Source: JAWSVE01 sp033852115
Lineage (GTDB): Bacteria > Pseudomonadota > Gammaproteobacteria > Pseudomonadales > Cellvibrionaceae
Assembly: GCA_033852115.1 (NCBI GenBank)
Contig: JAWSVE010000003.1
Coordinates: 652,172 to 716,171 of the forward strand
Length of the DNA: 64,000 nt
Reading direction: 5' to 3'
The notes under the pieces are model-generated. The model saw nothing but the letters and a program-made list of their open reading frames with translations. It searched no databases and had not been told where the DNA came from. How positions within the stretch are numbered: the stretch's first letter is position 1; each line of letters opens with the position of its first letter. Positions 18,201 to 26,685 of this stretch are shown in pieces. A program made the translations under genes and the position numbers.

Positions 18201-19571
18201 AGGCTTTTCATACACCGTGGGATACAGCATTGAAAAACCTTGCTTGCTGTCCAAGTCGATGTAGCCAGCCAATGGCGTTGCTTCCAAATACCCATCAATA
18301 TTTACTAACTTAGGTGCGCCGTTGTAACTTTCCACACTGACTGTATTTAAATTGGTCTGCAAACGGATTGCGTCAACGCCAGCACCTTCAATACGTAATT
18401 GCAGGTTCTCCAAAACCCCCTTGGGATCTAGATCATTCAGTGCAGCTAACGCCTCACCCTTCACCAGACCAATCTCTTTGACGCGCGGAAGCCATACATC
18501 CAGGTCAAGCTCAGCCGTTTGTACGGTAACGGGTTGGCCGAGCTGTGGAGACGAAATCAACACATCAAAACTCGGCGCCGTGTAATCCCCCCACGCCATC
18601 AGAACGTCCCTTAAGCTTAACTCCCAAGAACCATCTGTATTCCATCGCGCTGCAAAATTTGCTCCTGACTGATTTGGAAAAAGCACTTCGTTATCCATAG
18701 CAACAGGCGGCTCGCCAACATCGACTCTCCCGCGCGTAACAATTTCCATCCCCTGATAGATGTCGAACCAGGCTTCAAAATCCAGAAAGTGCCCTTCGCG
18801 CCACTCTTTGTTGGGCAAGCCTTCCCATAATTCTCCCGGCAGGGCGGCCATTGCTTTTTCTAATTCAAAGTTTCGCAGTTTGATGTAGCCCTTAGCACTA
18901 AAGTCGGCGATACTTCGCGGGTCACCATGACCTTCAACCACCAGCGTGATAACTTCATTGTTGCTATCGACCCCCACTTGCGACTCAAAACGATGGAAAT
19001 CGCCGCTATTTTGCAAAAGCAGATGCGGTAACGAAAGTTCACTGTGATGACCCGTTGCAAACTCGAATTTTAATTCAGCATCGCGAAATTCTATTTCATT
19101 GACCGAAAAAAAGCGGTCAAGTGGGTCGTCGCTTGCAATACCGTCGTCCTGCAACTTTTGTGGATCCCACCCACTCAACATCCAGGTTCGATCCTCCTTC
19201 TGGATAAGAGACATCTCAACCTGCACAAGCTCAAACTTTCCAATCACTAAATCCCAGCTAATCAAAGAATCAAGTAGGGAAACTCTGCTCCGCAGGGTAT
19301 TTACAGCAAATATTTGATCGCCGGCATCATTGTTCAACGTCACACCACGCAAACGCAGTTCTGGCTGAAGCCCCTGCCAGGACCCTTCCACCGAGTCGAT
19401 ACGAACATCAACACCTAGAGCCTTTTCAACCATGAGTTCCAGGTCGTCTTTGTAATTCGACACATACGGAGTGAGTTCCCTACCGACCGTCACAAGCACA
19501 GCCAACGAAATCAGGAGGAAAGCAAACACTCCCCAGAATCGTCTAACCAATGTGCGTGTTGTAGGAATCAT
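15270..19571 (-). CDS. yhdP: YhdP-family AsmA-like envelope protein
   Basis: YhdP belongs to the AsmA-like bridge proteins proposed to carry phospholipids from the inner to the outer membrane. The protein is 1433 residues, longer than E. coli YhdP (about 1266). It has one N-terminal membrane helix (about residues 12-32), a very long beta-rich periplasmic region, and the conserved C-terminal segment with LQLISFFNVDSWLRRLRYSFSD. An extra acidic tail of about 90 residues follows LKFERVSDKKVV. It is last in mreBCD-maf-rng-yhdP. The tldD gene that often follows is absent; darP is convergent. Confidence 0.9.
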   Translation of the reverse strand: MIPTTRTLVRRFWGVFAFLLISLAVLVTVGRELTPYVSNYKDDLELMVEKALGVDVRIDSVEGSWQGLQPELRLRGVTLNNDAGDQIFAVNTLRSRVSLLDSLISWDLVIGKFELVQVEMSLIQKEDRTWMLSGWDPQKLQDDGIASDDPLDRFFSVNEIEFRDAELKFEFATGHHSELSLPHLLLQNSGDFHRFESQVGVDSNNEVITLVVEGHGDPRSIADFSAKGYIKLRNFELEKAMAALPGELWEGLPNKEWREGHFLDFEAWFDIYQGMEIVTRGRVDVGEPPVAMDNEVLFPNQSGANFAARWNTDGSWELSLRDVLMAWGDYTAPSFDVLISSPQLGQPVTVQTAELDLDVWLPRVKEIGLVKGEALAALNDLDPKGVLENLQLRIEGAGVDAIRLQTNLNTVSVESYNGAPKLVNIDGYLEATPLAGYIDLDSKQGFSMLYPTVYEKPFDLSDAIGRVHWDVDLEKRAVNVHSGLITADSKFGEVAGYFSLFVPFSFGSVPEELIIQLGVNNSQAKFQNELVPYVVPQTLRDWLDNNIHSGDVSYGGFIYRGGFTSKENPHTSLQLFVDVADGRVSYHPSWPELTDVESTVWLDDTTVYAKTQRAKTYDTKIAEAFVTVDVESEGDIIIEVAGEASGTLDDAIRLLNETPLRDAAGRYFDEVQLQGDLLTQLELMLPLEIQRAQEGEGISDTRTLVDSESQEVEQGGAPEDKANAVKPEAEFRIADGAKYRIVGSLGDVSLRHDPSNITIEQIEGSFSYHESNGINSDNLTGTLWGQALSGSVSTSNFLSSSQKISILANGRTNVDNVAAWLDVDIPSFIHGSSEVFADLTFSSPSTTDQSQPDAVLTLQSDLSQVVIDAPAPLGKMSEEALPVKVELNFDEQGMLYSLDYGDHLRGKVLLRDNQLAQLVMSVNDQARLKGRDGWFIDGHIDALNYAEWQEFVEAVLAYWQKQPGGTGEGLYPVVNLSVGTLDFQGFPITDIVLGVTRPENKWLVNLDSATIAGDIEIAQGEAPIELMLDYFHLVNSDANVDASESIAAEVETQESIDPLAGVDPKSLPAMSVIVNQFTIDGDDFGNWTFKLTPTTTGVEVTQLVADVKNVHIDGISQTGATIWWDKIGEQSSSRFQGVVVSKDLGKVLESWDQPAMVDSEDAVFKAQLNWGGSPANISTINIAGDVSIAMQRGAFSTDDSQSGASGALLQLISFFNVDSWLRRLRYSFSDLGREGMPYHNIEGMLNFDRGTVNIYEPLTIDSPSGRFQITGSVNLVDEGVDAMLTATLPVGGNLTLVTAFAAGLPAALGVYLISKAFEKQVDKVASLRYEVKGSLNDPELKFERVSDKKVVESVVPEISPQEDDDGSAINSSPDSDESLPHELPVDAADVIDHQKGELDAESDASSRSGTEGVGDAQEALDAQRNSMYYLEAA

Positions 19572-19637
19572 AATGTAAGTTAGTTGGGCTCAAATGCTCT
19601 GTGATTTATTTCTGTATAAACTGGTGGAATTTCTACA

Positions 19638-21179
19638 CTATTTAACTAATACAATATCGTATTGATCTTGGTTATAAATTGTTTCAACCCTGAACTCTAT
19701 TGTTCGTTCAATAAAAGACTCGAGGTCTGCCACATTGGTAGATTCTTCATCTAACAAACAATCAACAACCGCTTGCGATGCAAGAACCAAGAACCCTTGG
19801 TTATCGTAGACCTTTGCCTCGCGAATAATTTCGCGAAAAATTTCATAGCAGACAGTTTGTGCAGTCTTAATAACGCCACGCCCGTGACAGACTTCACAGG
19901 GCTCACACATTGCTTGAACCAATGATTCGCGGGTACGCTTTCGCGTCATTTCAACCAAACCAAGCTCTGAAACTCCAGTAATGGTGGTCCTTGCTCTGTC
20001 CAATTCCATTGTCTTTTCTAGCGAACGCAATACTTGACGTTGATGTTCGACTTCTTGCATATCAATAAAGTCGAGAATGATGATTCCTCCAAGATTCCGT
20101 AAACGGAGTTGTCGCGCAATGGTGGTAGCAGCCTCAAGATTCGTTTTAAAAATAGTTTCTTCCAAATTACGATGCCCAACAAACGCACCCGTATTGACAT
20201 CGATAGTTGTCATCGCCTCGGTTTGCTCAATAATGAGATAGCCACCAGACTTCAACTGAACCTGAATTTGTAGCGCTCGTTCGATCTCATCTTCAACGCC
20301 ATTTAAATCAAATAACGGTCGATCGCCGGTATAGTGCTCTAGCTTTGCAGCAATTTCCGGCGCAAAGGTTTCAGTGAACCCGGACATTTCTTTAAACAGT
20401 CGTTCGCTATCAATGCGTACTTTTTCTATTTTGGGTTTTACCAAGTCACGCAACGTACGTTTTACCAAAGGCAAGTCTTCATGCACAATTTTCGGAGCCT
20501 TCGCAGTACGAATAGTGCTGTTAATGCTGTCCCAAAGTTTTAGCAGGAAAGGAATATCCGCCGCTAACTCTTCTTCGCTACAACCCTCTGCGACAGTTCG
20601 CACAATAAACCCACCAGTATTGATCGCATCGTGCTTCACTAGAGCCGATTCAAGCGCGGATCGGAGGCGATCACGCTCCGCTGTATCATCGATTTTCGTC
20701 GATATCCCAATGTGGGACGCATTGGGCATATAGACTAGGTTACGCGCAGAAACAGAAATCTGCGTCGATAGACGTGCTCCCTTTGTACTAATAGGCTCTT
20801 TGATAACTTGCACCAAAAGAGGCTTGCCTTCAGCTGTTAGCTCGCGAATATCCTTAACCGGTGGAGCACCAGTGTTGGATCCATTTCTCGATGGGCTAGA
20901 CTCACTTCCTTCACTGGTATCAATGATGGACTCATCTACTTTCAGGTCGACATCGGTACTGAAGTCACTCGCATGTATAAAACCGGCTCGCTCCAGCCCG
21001 ATATCAACGAAGGCAGCTTGCATTCCGGGGAGCACCCGCACCACCTTGCCTAGATAAATGTTACTGACAAGGCCCTTATTGCGAGTTCGCTCCAGATACA
21101 CCTCTTGCACTAGCCCATTTTCGACCAGTGCGACACGGGTTTCGGTTGGCGATACGTTAACGAGGATCTCATCACTCAT
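19638..21179 (-). CDS. rng: Ribonuclease G
   Basis: RNase G is an RNase E-family endonuclease that matures the 5' end of 16S rRNA and decays some mRNAs. The protein is 513 residues against about 489 in E. coli; the extra length is mostly a Ser/Gly/Asn-rich insertion near residues 80-110 in the S1 domain. It has LPGMQAAFVDIGLERAGFIHASD, the catalytic region TTIDVNTGAFVGHRN with IIILDFIDM, and the zinc-link CEPCEVCHGRG. Its ATG overlaps the maf stop by four bases, implying coupled translation. Confidence 0.96.
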   Translation of the reverse strand: MSDEILVNVSPTETRVALVENGLVQEVYLERTRNKGLVSNIYLGKVVRVLPGMQAAFVDIGLERAGFIHASDFSTDVDLKVDESIIDTSEGSESSPSRNGSNTGAPPVKDIRELTAEGKPLLVQVIKEPISTKGARLSTQISVSARNLVYMPNASHIGISTKIDDTAERDRLRSALESALVKHDAINTGGFIVRTVAEGCSEEELAADIPFLLKLWDSINSTIRTAKAPKIVHEDLPLVKRTLRDLVKPKIEKVRIDSERLFKEMSGFTETFAPEIAAKLEHYTGDRPLFDLNGVEDEIERALQIQVQLKSGGYLIIEQTEAMTTIDVNTGAFVGHRNLEETIFKTNLEAATTIARQLRLRNLGGIIILDFIDMQEVEHQRQVLRSLEKTMELDRARTTITGVSELGLVEMTRKRTRESLVQAMCEPCEVCHGRGVIKTAQTVCYEIFREIIREAKVYDNQGFLVLASQAVVDCLLDEESTNVADLESFIERTIEFRVETIYNQDQYDIVLVK

Positions 21180-21772
21180 AATTTATTTAATTCCGACTGC
21201 TGCCAAAACGGCACTGAGAATAACTCCAATAAAGGGACCAAGGCTTCAATAGGTAACCCCACAACACCACTGTAGCTACCCACAATTCTTTCTACGAACA
21301 CCGCACCCAAACCTTGGATACCATAACTGCCCGCTTTATCCCTGGGTTCACCACTTTGCCAGTATTTTTCAATTAATGCGGTATCAAGCGCTCGGAATGT
21401 GACCTCCGTTGAGGAGACCACAACCTCTTGCTGCCCCCCTGCGATCATCGCAATTGCCGATAGCACCTTATGCGATCGACCAGAGAGGCGGCGAAGCATT
21501 GCGCAAGATTCATGGAAGTCGGCGGGTTTACCGAGAATATCGCTATCGACAACCACGCTAGTGTCTGCGGCCAACACGGGCCATGGCTTTTCCAAGTCAG
21601 CAGACGCAACCGCAGCTGCCTTCGCAACCGCAACACGTTGCACATATTCGACGGGAGGTTCGTTGAAAAGTGGGGATTCATCGATCGCCGCAGGCATCAC
21701 CTCAAACTCAACGCCAATTTGCTGGAGAAGCTCTTGCCGGCGCGGTGACTGGGATGCGAGGTAGAGAGACAA
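21176..21772 (-). CDS. maf: Maf-family nucleoside triphosphate pyrophosphatase
   Basis: Maf proteins hydrolyse non-canonical or excess nucleoside triphosphates; the YhdE-type member acts on dTTP and UTP. The protein is 198 residues. It has LASQSPRRQELL at the N-terminus, EYVQRVAVAKA, the catalytic Asp in LAADTSVVVD, and PRDKAGSYGIQG. The position between mreD and rng is typical for the YhdE subgroup, which is why dTTP/UTP is the likely substrate. Confidence 0.93.
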   Translation of the reverse strand: MSLYLASQSPRRQELLQQIGVEFEVMPAAIDESPLFNEPPVEYVQRVAVAKAAAVASADLEKPWPVLAADTSVVVDSDILGKPADFHESCAMLRRLSGRSHKVLSAIAMIAGGQQEVVVSSTEVTFRALDTALIEKYWQSGEPRDKAGSYGIQGLGAVFVERIVGSYSGVVGLPIEALVPLLELFSVPFWQQSELNKL

Positions 21773-21833
21773 CTGAATTTCCTTTCCGGTGATGCTGATC
21801 TTGTCAGTAGACCATATATTCTATTATACGCAG

Positions 21834-21962
21834 ATGAGGTCTCAAACTAACGATGAATCTATTCGTGTACTTCGCAGCAATATAGAGGCTCTAAAGAGAG
21901 CAAAGATACCAGTTACGGCTGGGGATAGTGACCAAAAGAGCATTGATAAAGACAACTGGTGA
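21834..21962 (+). CDS. Candidate small protein, 42 residues
   Basis: This ORF lies in the maf-mreD gap on the strand opposite its neighbours. It begins MRSQTNDESIRVLRSNIE, is hydrophilic and ends KDNW, and its stop directly abuts the mreD stop codon. There is no Shine-Dalgarno. A TATTAT/TATACG box at 21822-21830, with TTGTCA at 21801, would place transcription start at about the ATG, so expression would have to be leaderless. I recognise no family. It may be a chance ORF. Confidence 0.3.
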   Translation: MRSQTNDESIRVLRSNIEALKRAKIPVTAGDSDQKSIDKDNW

Positions 21963-22460
21963 TTAGTATTGACGGACATGCGTTCGAATCCGCACCCACT
22001 CCATCACAATCAAAATAACAGGCCACATCACCGCGCTGACTAAAGCCGGGGTTAAAAACATTAATGAATCTGAATTAGGCCCACTAAAGCTTTGCGCCCA
22101 GTTCCAGAAAACCTGATGAATGCCAGTCAGCACAAACACCCAAAGGCTCTGCTGCCACAGCGCATAGCTGCGAATACGTTGATAGGAAAGCACGCAAAAA
22201 TACGCGACTGCGACGAGACACAGTGCATGCAGTCCAATGACGCTTAATTCAACAATATCCTGCGCCAGCCCAACAATAAATGCGGTCAGAATACCGACCT
22301 GATGCGGCAACGCCGTGACCCAATAGATTACAAGCAACGCTACAAACTCTGGTCGGAACCACTGCCATGAATCCGGTAGCGGGTAAACAGACAAGCACAT
22401 CGCGACCACAAAGCTTAAGACAACAACGGTGTAATTGTGCGTCTGAGTCTCTATATTCAC
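21963..22460 (-). CDS. mreD: Rod shape-determining protein MreD
   Basis: MreD is the small polytopic membrane partner of MreC in the elongasome. The product is 165 residues with about five membrane helices, including the family segments YWVTALPHQVGILTAFIVGLAQDI and GLHALCLVAVAYF. It starts two bases after the mreC stop. Confidence 0.93.
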   Translation of the reverse strand: MNIETQTHNYTVVVLSFVVAMCLSVYPLPDSWQWFRPEFVALLVIYWVTALPHQVGILTAFIVGLAQDIVELSVIGLHALCLVAVAYFCVLSYQRIRSYALWQQSLWVFVLTGIHQVFWNWAQSFSGPNSDSLMFLTPALVSAVMWPVILIVMEWVRIRTHVRQY

Positions 22461-22462
22461 GC

Positions 22463-23347
22463 CTAGCCCTCGCCCTTTGGACTCTCTACTGACGCTGCCT
22501 CCACGCCTGAAGGAGTAGCACTGGCTGCCGAGTCGACAAATACCAATAACGCATGGCGAGAACGATCCAACTGTGCCAACGGCCTAGCAGTCACTCTGAC
22601 AAATGGCTTTCCAGGGTCATGCACAATTGAGTCAACCACTGCCACCGGGTAGCCGCGGGGGAACCGCTGACCAAGCCCTGATGTTTCGAGCAAATCACCT
22701 TCTTCAATATCCACCGTACTGGATACATAGCGTAGCTCAAGGGTATATAGGTCACCTACGCCTTCGGCGATAGTGCGCACCCCATTGCGATTCACTTGTA
22801 CTGACAAGGCATGAGAGCTATCGGTAATTAGCATGACGCGACTGCTAAACGGAAGCACCTCGATAACTTGTCCCATCAAACCGTCAGCATCCACCAGCGG
22901 CTGCCCCACATAGACACCGTGGTTCGAGCCCTTGTCGATAATGACTACGTGTGCCAGGGGATCGGGTGATACGCCAGTCAGCTCGGTTACCGCAACCCGC
23001 TCTTTAAGCGTTTCACTGGAATTCATTAATTGTTGCAGGTGAATATTCTCTGCATAGATGGATGCCATTTGCTGGAGGCGGCGCTTGTGAATCAGTAACT
23101 CTTCGCGCAACTTCGCATTTTCCTCTAACACCTTGGCTTTACTAGCAAAGCGCTCAGATGCCCAGTCACTAACGCGAGAAGGAATATTCGTTACCCAGTA
23201 AAAAGGCGTAGAGACCACCCCCAGTTTGCTGCGGATAGGATCCAGCACTGAGGTGTAATTGCCTAAGAGAATCAGTACCAGCGCCACCGCAGCAAGAATA
23301 AGCGTGCGAGTGGACGCGGACGAATTTTTGGAAAAGAGCGGCTTAAT
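22463..23347 (-). CDS. mreC: Rod shape-determining protein MreC, apparent ATT start
   Basis: MreC is a bitopic periplasmic scaffold of the elongasome. From the ATT at 23347 the protein is 294 residues, read as (M)KPLFSKNSSASTRTLIL, which lines up with the known E. coli start MKPIFSRGPSLQIRL. A membrane helix, a coiled coil (EENAKLREELLIHKRRLQQM) and two beta domains follow. AGGAG lies eight bases before the ATT. An in-frame stop lies just upstream, and no ATG, GTG or TTG occurs before GTG 23287. That GTG would remove the basic N-terminus and half of the membrane helix. It sits 51 bases after mreB. The gene call is firm; the start is inference. Confidence 0.9.
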   Translation of the reverse strand: MKPLFSKNSSASTRTLILAAVALVLILLGNYTSVLDPIRSKLGVVSTPFYWVTNIPSRVSDWASERFASKAKVLEENAKLREELLIHKRRLQQMASIYAENIHLQQLMNSSETLKERVAVTELTGVSPDPLAHVVIIDKGSNHGVYVGQPLVDADGLMGQVIEVLPFSSRVMLITDSSHALSVQVNRNGVRTIAEGVGDLYTLELRYVSSTVDIEEGDLLETSGLGQRFPRGYPVAVVDSIVHDPGKPFVRVTARPLAQLDRSRHALLVFVDSAASATPSGVEAASVESPKGEG

Positions 23348-23398
23348 CGCAAACTCTCCTGTTCATATTCTGATCAGTTAAGTCAGCATAGCCGAACA

Positions 23399-24439
23399 TC
23401 AGCTAGAAAGAAAATCAATGGCGTGCTTGTCCATCAAGTCCATTGCCTTACCACCACCTCGGGCAACACAGGTAAGTGGATCCTCAGCAACAATAACGGG
23501 CAAACCTGTTTCTTCGGTCAATAAGCGGTCAATGTCTCGCAACAACGCGCCACCACCGGTTAAGACAATACCCGACTCAGCAATATCTGACGCTAGTTCA
23601 GGTGGAGATTGCTCTAATGCGCTTTTCACTGCTTGAACTATACCGGTCAGCGGCTCTTGAAGCGCTTCGAGGATTTCATCGCTATTCAGGGTAAAGCTTC
23701 GCGGCACCCCTTCCGCTAGATTGCGGCCACGCACATCAATTTCGCGGACTTCGCTTCCTGCGTAGGCACAGCCAATTTCTTGCTTGATTCGCTCAGCCGT
23801 TGCATCACCAATAACACTGCCATAGTTACGGCGAACATAATTGACGATCGCCTCATCAAATCGGTCGCCACCAATGCGGACGGAATCTGAATAGACGACA
23901 CCATTCAAAGAAATAATCGCGATCTCAGTTGTTCCACCACCGATATCAACGACCATTGAACCATTTGCTTCTTCAACTTTGAGACCTGCACCAATCGCGG
24001 CTGCCATGGGCTCTTCAATCAAACGTACTTCACGAGCACCAGCACCGAGCGCAGATTCACGAATAGCACGCTTTTCAACTTCGGTAGATAGACACGGAAC
24101 ACAAACCAAAACGCGAGGACTAGGTTGAAACCAGCTGTTTTCATGCACTTTTTTAATAAAGTGCTGTAACATTTTTTCAGTCACTTGGAAGTCTGCGATA
24201 ACGCCATCTTTAAGAGGGCGGATGGCTGTAATGTTGCCAGGAGTACGGCCCAGCATACGTTTTGCCTCAACACCAACTGCCTCAACAATCTTTTGGCCAT
24301 TGTGTTGACGGATTGCCACCACCGATGGTTCGTCAAGAACGATACCCCGGTCGCGTACAAAAATGAGGGTATTTGCGGTCCCCAGGTCGATCGATAAATC
24401 ATTCGAGAACATGCCACGTAGGCGTTTGGGTAATAACAT
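23399..24439 (-). CDS. mreB: Actin-like rod shape protein MreB
   Basis: MreB is the bacterial actin that organises lateral wall synthesis. The protein is 346 residues and starts MLLPKRLRGMFSNDLSIDLGTANTLIFV, matching the family including the amphipathic N-terminal helix. Phosphate-loop segments DLGTANTL and VVDIGGGTTEIAII, the EEPMAAAIGAGL segment and IVLTGGGALLRDID are intact. It leads the mreB-mreC-mreD-maf-rng-yhdP run, divergent from gatC. Confidence 0.98.
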   Translation of the reverse strand: MLLPKRLRGMFSNDLSIDLGTANTLIFVRDRGIVLDEPSVVAIRQHNGQKIVEAVGVEAKRMLGRTPGNITAIRPLKDGVIADFQVTEKMLQHFIKKVHENSWFQPSPRVLVCVPCLSTEVEKRAIRESALGAGAREVRLIEEPMAAAIGAGLKVEEANGSMVVDIGGGTTEIAIISLNGVVYSDSVRIGGDRFDEAIVNYVRRNYGSVIGDATAERIKQEIGCAYAGSEVREIDVRGRNLAEGVPRSFTLNSDEILEALQEPLTGIVQAVKSALEQSPPELASDIAESGIVLTGGGALLRDIDRLLTEETGLPVIVAEDPLTCVARGGGKAMDLMDKHAIDFLSS

Positions 24440-24664
24440 TGAGGGAGTCTACCTTCCGCTATAATTGTTATCAGTAATCTGATGCCTGAGCTAGTGCGTA
24501 CCAGCCATTTAGTTGTTCTGGATTTTGAGTAATCTCGTTTTGCTCTTCCCTGATACCAGCCAATCAATCATTGGCTAAAACATCGGCAGTTTCCCAGCCA
24601 CAAAACGGACTATCAGAAACCACTCACTGTTGCCATGTTGAAGACTTTTTTTGGCCTCTCACTA

Positions 24665-24679
24665 AGGCTCTAAGAGCCT
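24665..24679. repeat. Interrupted palindrome AGGCTCT-A-AGAGCCT
   Basis: Seven-base arms pair perfectly around a single central base. The compact form suits a protein-binding site better than an RNA hairpin. No binding protein can be assigned. Confidence 0.45.
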
Positions 24680-24691
24680 GAAATTCCAAGC

Positions 24692-24713
24692 ATTATGGTA
24701 CCAGCGCCATAAT
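24692..24713. repeat. Inverted repeat ATTATGG-N8-CCATAAT
   Basis: Seven-base arms pair perfectly across an eight-base spacer, 12 bases after the preceding palindrome. A dyad of this size in a divergent promoter region could be an operator. This is inference. Confidence 0.45.
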
Positions 24714-24914
24714 TGTGCAAATTGGCGAACTCTACCAATGCTAGGGATTCAGGGCAAGGCACAAATGTGGTAAGTTTAGCGCCCTTAATCAAACGCTGAC
24801 TGAGATCTCAATTACCCGCTTCACGGCGGTCATAAATAGAGCTAACAGGAAGGCAAATTACGAAAATGAGACCACTCCCTAGTCGTCTCACTTAGTCACT
24901 CCCGGAGTTATCAC

Positions 24915-25196
24915 GTGGATCAATCCGAACTGGAAAAACTGGCACATTTAGCACGCATCGACGTTGCCGACGATGTGCTCGAAGATGCTGCTAGAAGTAT
25001 TACCGATGTCCTGGCGCTGGTCGACCAGCTTCAATCCGCAAATACAGACGGTGTTGCCCCTATGGCACATCCCCAGGACGCACAACAACGTCTGCGAGCC
25101 GATGACGTCACCGAGCCAAACTGCCGTGATGCCTATCAAGCTATTGCCCCTCAAACAGAAGAAGGACTTTATTTAGTCCCTAAAGTGATCGACTAA
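24915..25196 (+). CDS. gatC: Asp-tRNA(Asn)/Glu-tRNA(Gln) amidotransferase subunit C
   Basis: GatC stabilises the GatA-GatB heterodimer. The product is 93 residues starting MDQSELEKLAHLARIDV, with the family C-terminus EEGLYLVPKVID. The start is GTG at 24915, with CCGGAG eight bases upstream. It begins the gatC-gatA-gatB operon. Confidence 0.95.
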   Translation: MDQSELEKLAHLARIDVADDVLEDAARSITDVLALVDQLQSANTDGVAPMAHPQDAQQRLRADDVTEPNCRDAYQAIAPQTEEGLYLVPKVID

Positions 25197-25222
25197 TTAC
25201 ACCGAATCAGGAACTCCCTTCG

Positions 25223-26674
25223 ATGCATAACCTAACCATCGCGGAGCTGGCAAAAGGCTTACGTGACAAATCATTTTCCAGTGTTGAATTAGCACAACAT
25301 TTTCTTGGGCGCATTCAACGCCTGGATAAAACCTATAACAGTTATATCACCATTACTGAGGACACCGCGTTAGCGCAAGCAAAAGCTGCCGATGAGCGCC
25401 TTGCCAACAATGATGATTCGCCATTGTGTGGAATACCAATCGCGCACAAAGATATTTTTTGCACCACAGGCATTCGAACCAGTTGCGGCTCAAAAATGCT
25501 AGACAACTTCTTAGCACCTTACGACGCCACTGTAGTTGAAAATTTAGCAACGACGGGTGCTGTCATGCTGGGTAAAACCAACATGGATGAATTCGCCATG
25601 GGCTCATCTAACGAGACTAGCTACTACGGTCCAGTGAAAAACCCTTGGTCGACAGATTGCGTGCCTGGCGGCTCATCGGGCGGTTCAGCTGCGGCTGTTG
25701 CGGCACGTATTGCGCCAGGCGCTACTGCAACAGATACCGGCGGCTCGATTCGACAACCAGCGTCACTTTGCGGTTTAACCGGGTTAAAACCTACCTACGG
25801 GCGCGTCTCTCGCTGGGGCATGATCGCTTTTGCCTCAAGCCTCGACCAGGCGGGAACGTTAACACGCACCGCTGAAGACTCCGCCATCATGCTGCAAGCA
25901 ATGGCAAGTTTTGATAATAAAGACTCCACCTGCATTGATCATGCAATCCCCGATTACTGCGCTTCGCTCAACAACGACATCAGCGGTTTAAAAATCGGTG
26001 TACCGAAAGAATATTTTGGTGAAGGTTTAAACCCTGGGACAGAACAAGCTGTGCGGGCTGCTCTCGAAGAGTTGGAAAAACTTGGCGCATCGATTAAAGA
26101 AGTCAGCTTGCCTCATTCACATTTAGCAGTACCCACCTATTACGTCATTGCACCAGCGGAATGTTCTGCCAACTTGTCTCGCTTTGACGGCGCTCGATAC
26201 GGTTACCGCTGCGAATCCCCCAAAGATTTGGAAGATATGTACAAACGTTCACGCGGTGAAGGGTTTGGTGATGAGGTCATTCGCCGTATTTTGGTGGGGA
26301 CCTATGCCTTGTCCGCGGGATACTACGACGCCTATTACCGCAAAGCGCAACAAACACGTCGTCTTATCAAGCAAGACTTTATGGATGCATTTAAAGAAGT
26401 TGACGTCATAGTTGGCCCAACAGCGACATCCACCGCATTTGGTTTTGGCGCAAAGAAAGATCCCGTTGCCATGTACATGGAAGATATCTATACCATTGCT
26501 ACCAACCTTGCAGGGTTACCCGGAATGTCTATTCCTTGCGGCCTCGTTGACCAAAAACCTGTTGGCCTGCAAATCATCGGACAAGATTGGGACGAAGCGC
26601 GCATGTTAAATATTGCGCATCAATTTCAACGTGCAACTGATTTCCATCAGCTTGCTCCCCAAGGTATTGAGTGA
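25223..26674 (+). CDS. gatA: Asp-tRNA(Asn)/Glu-tRNA(Gln) amidotransferase subunit A
   Basis: GatA is the glutaminase subunit, releasing ammonia that GatB uses to amidate mischarged tRNA. It has 483 residues and the amidase-signature triad: Lys76 (AHKDIF), the cis-Ser Ser151 in PGGSSGGS, and nucleophile Ser175 in TGGSIRQPAS. The spacing matches characterised GatA enzymes. Its stop overlaps an in-frame GTG of gatB, but the real gatB start is 11 bases downstream. Confidence 0.97.
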   Translation: MHNLTIAELAKGLRDKSFSSVELAQHFLGRIQRLDKTYNSYITITEDTALAQAKAADERLANNDDSPLCGIPIAHKDIFCTTGIRTSCGSKMLDNFLAPYDATVVENLATTGAVMLGKTNMDEFAMGSSNETSYYGPVKNPWSTDCVPGGSSGGSAAAVAARIAPGATATDTGGSIRQPASLCGLTGLKPTYGRVSRWGMIAFASSLDQAGTLTRTAEDSAIMLQAMASFDNKDSTCIDHAIPDYCASLNNDISGLKIGVPKEYFGEGLNPGTEQAVRAALEELEKLGASIKEVSLPHSHLAVPTYYVIAPAECSANLSRFDGARYGYRCESPKDLEDMYKRSRGEGFGDEVIRRILVGTYALSAGYYDAYYRKAQQTRRLIKQDFMDAFKEVDVIVGPTATSTAFGFGAKKDPVAMYMEDIYTIATNLAGLPGMSIPCGLVDQKPVGLQIIGQDWDEARMLNIAHQFQRATDFHQLAPQGIE

Positions 26675-26685
26675 GGAATAAGCAG

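Larger units (their letters stand above)
24440..24914. promoter_or_regulatory. mreB-gatC divergent intergenic region
   Basis: These 475 bases separate two divergent housekeeping operons and contain no convincing ORF. Promoters for both must lie here, but I cannot name them with confidence; TATAAT occurs on the plus strand at 24460-24465. Two perfect inverted repeats are listed separately. The gap is longer than needed for two promoters. Confidence 0.4.
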
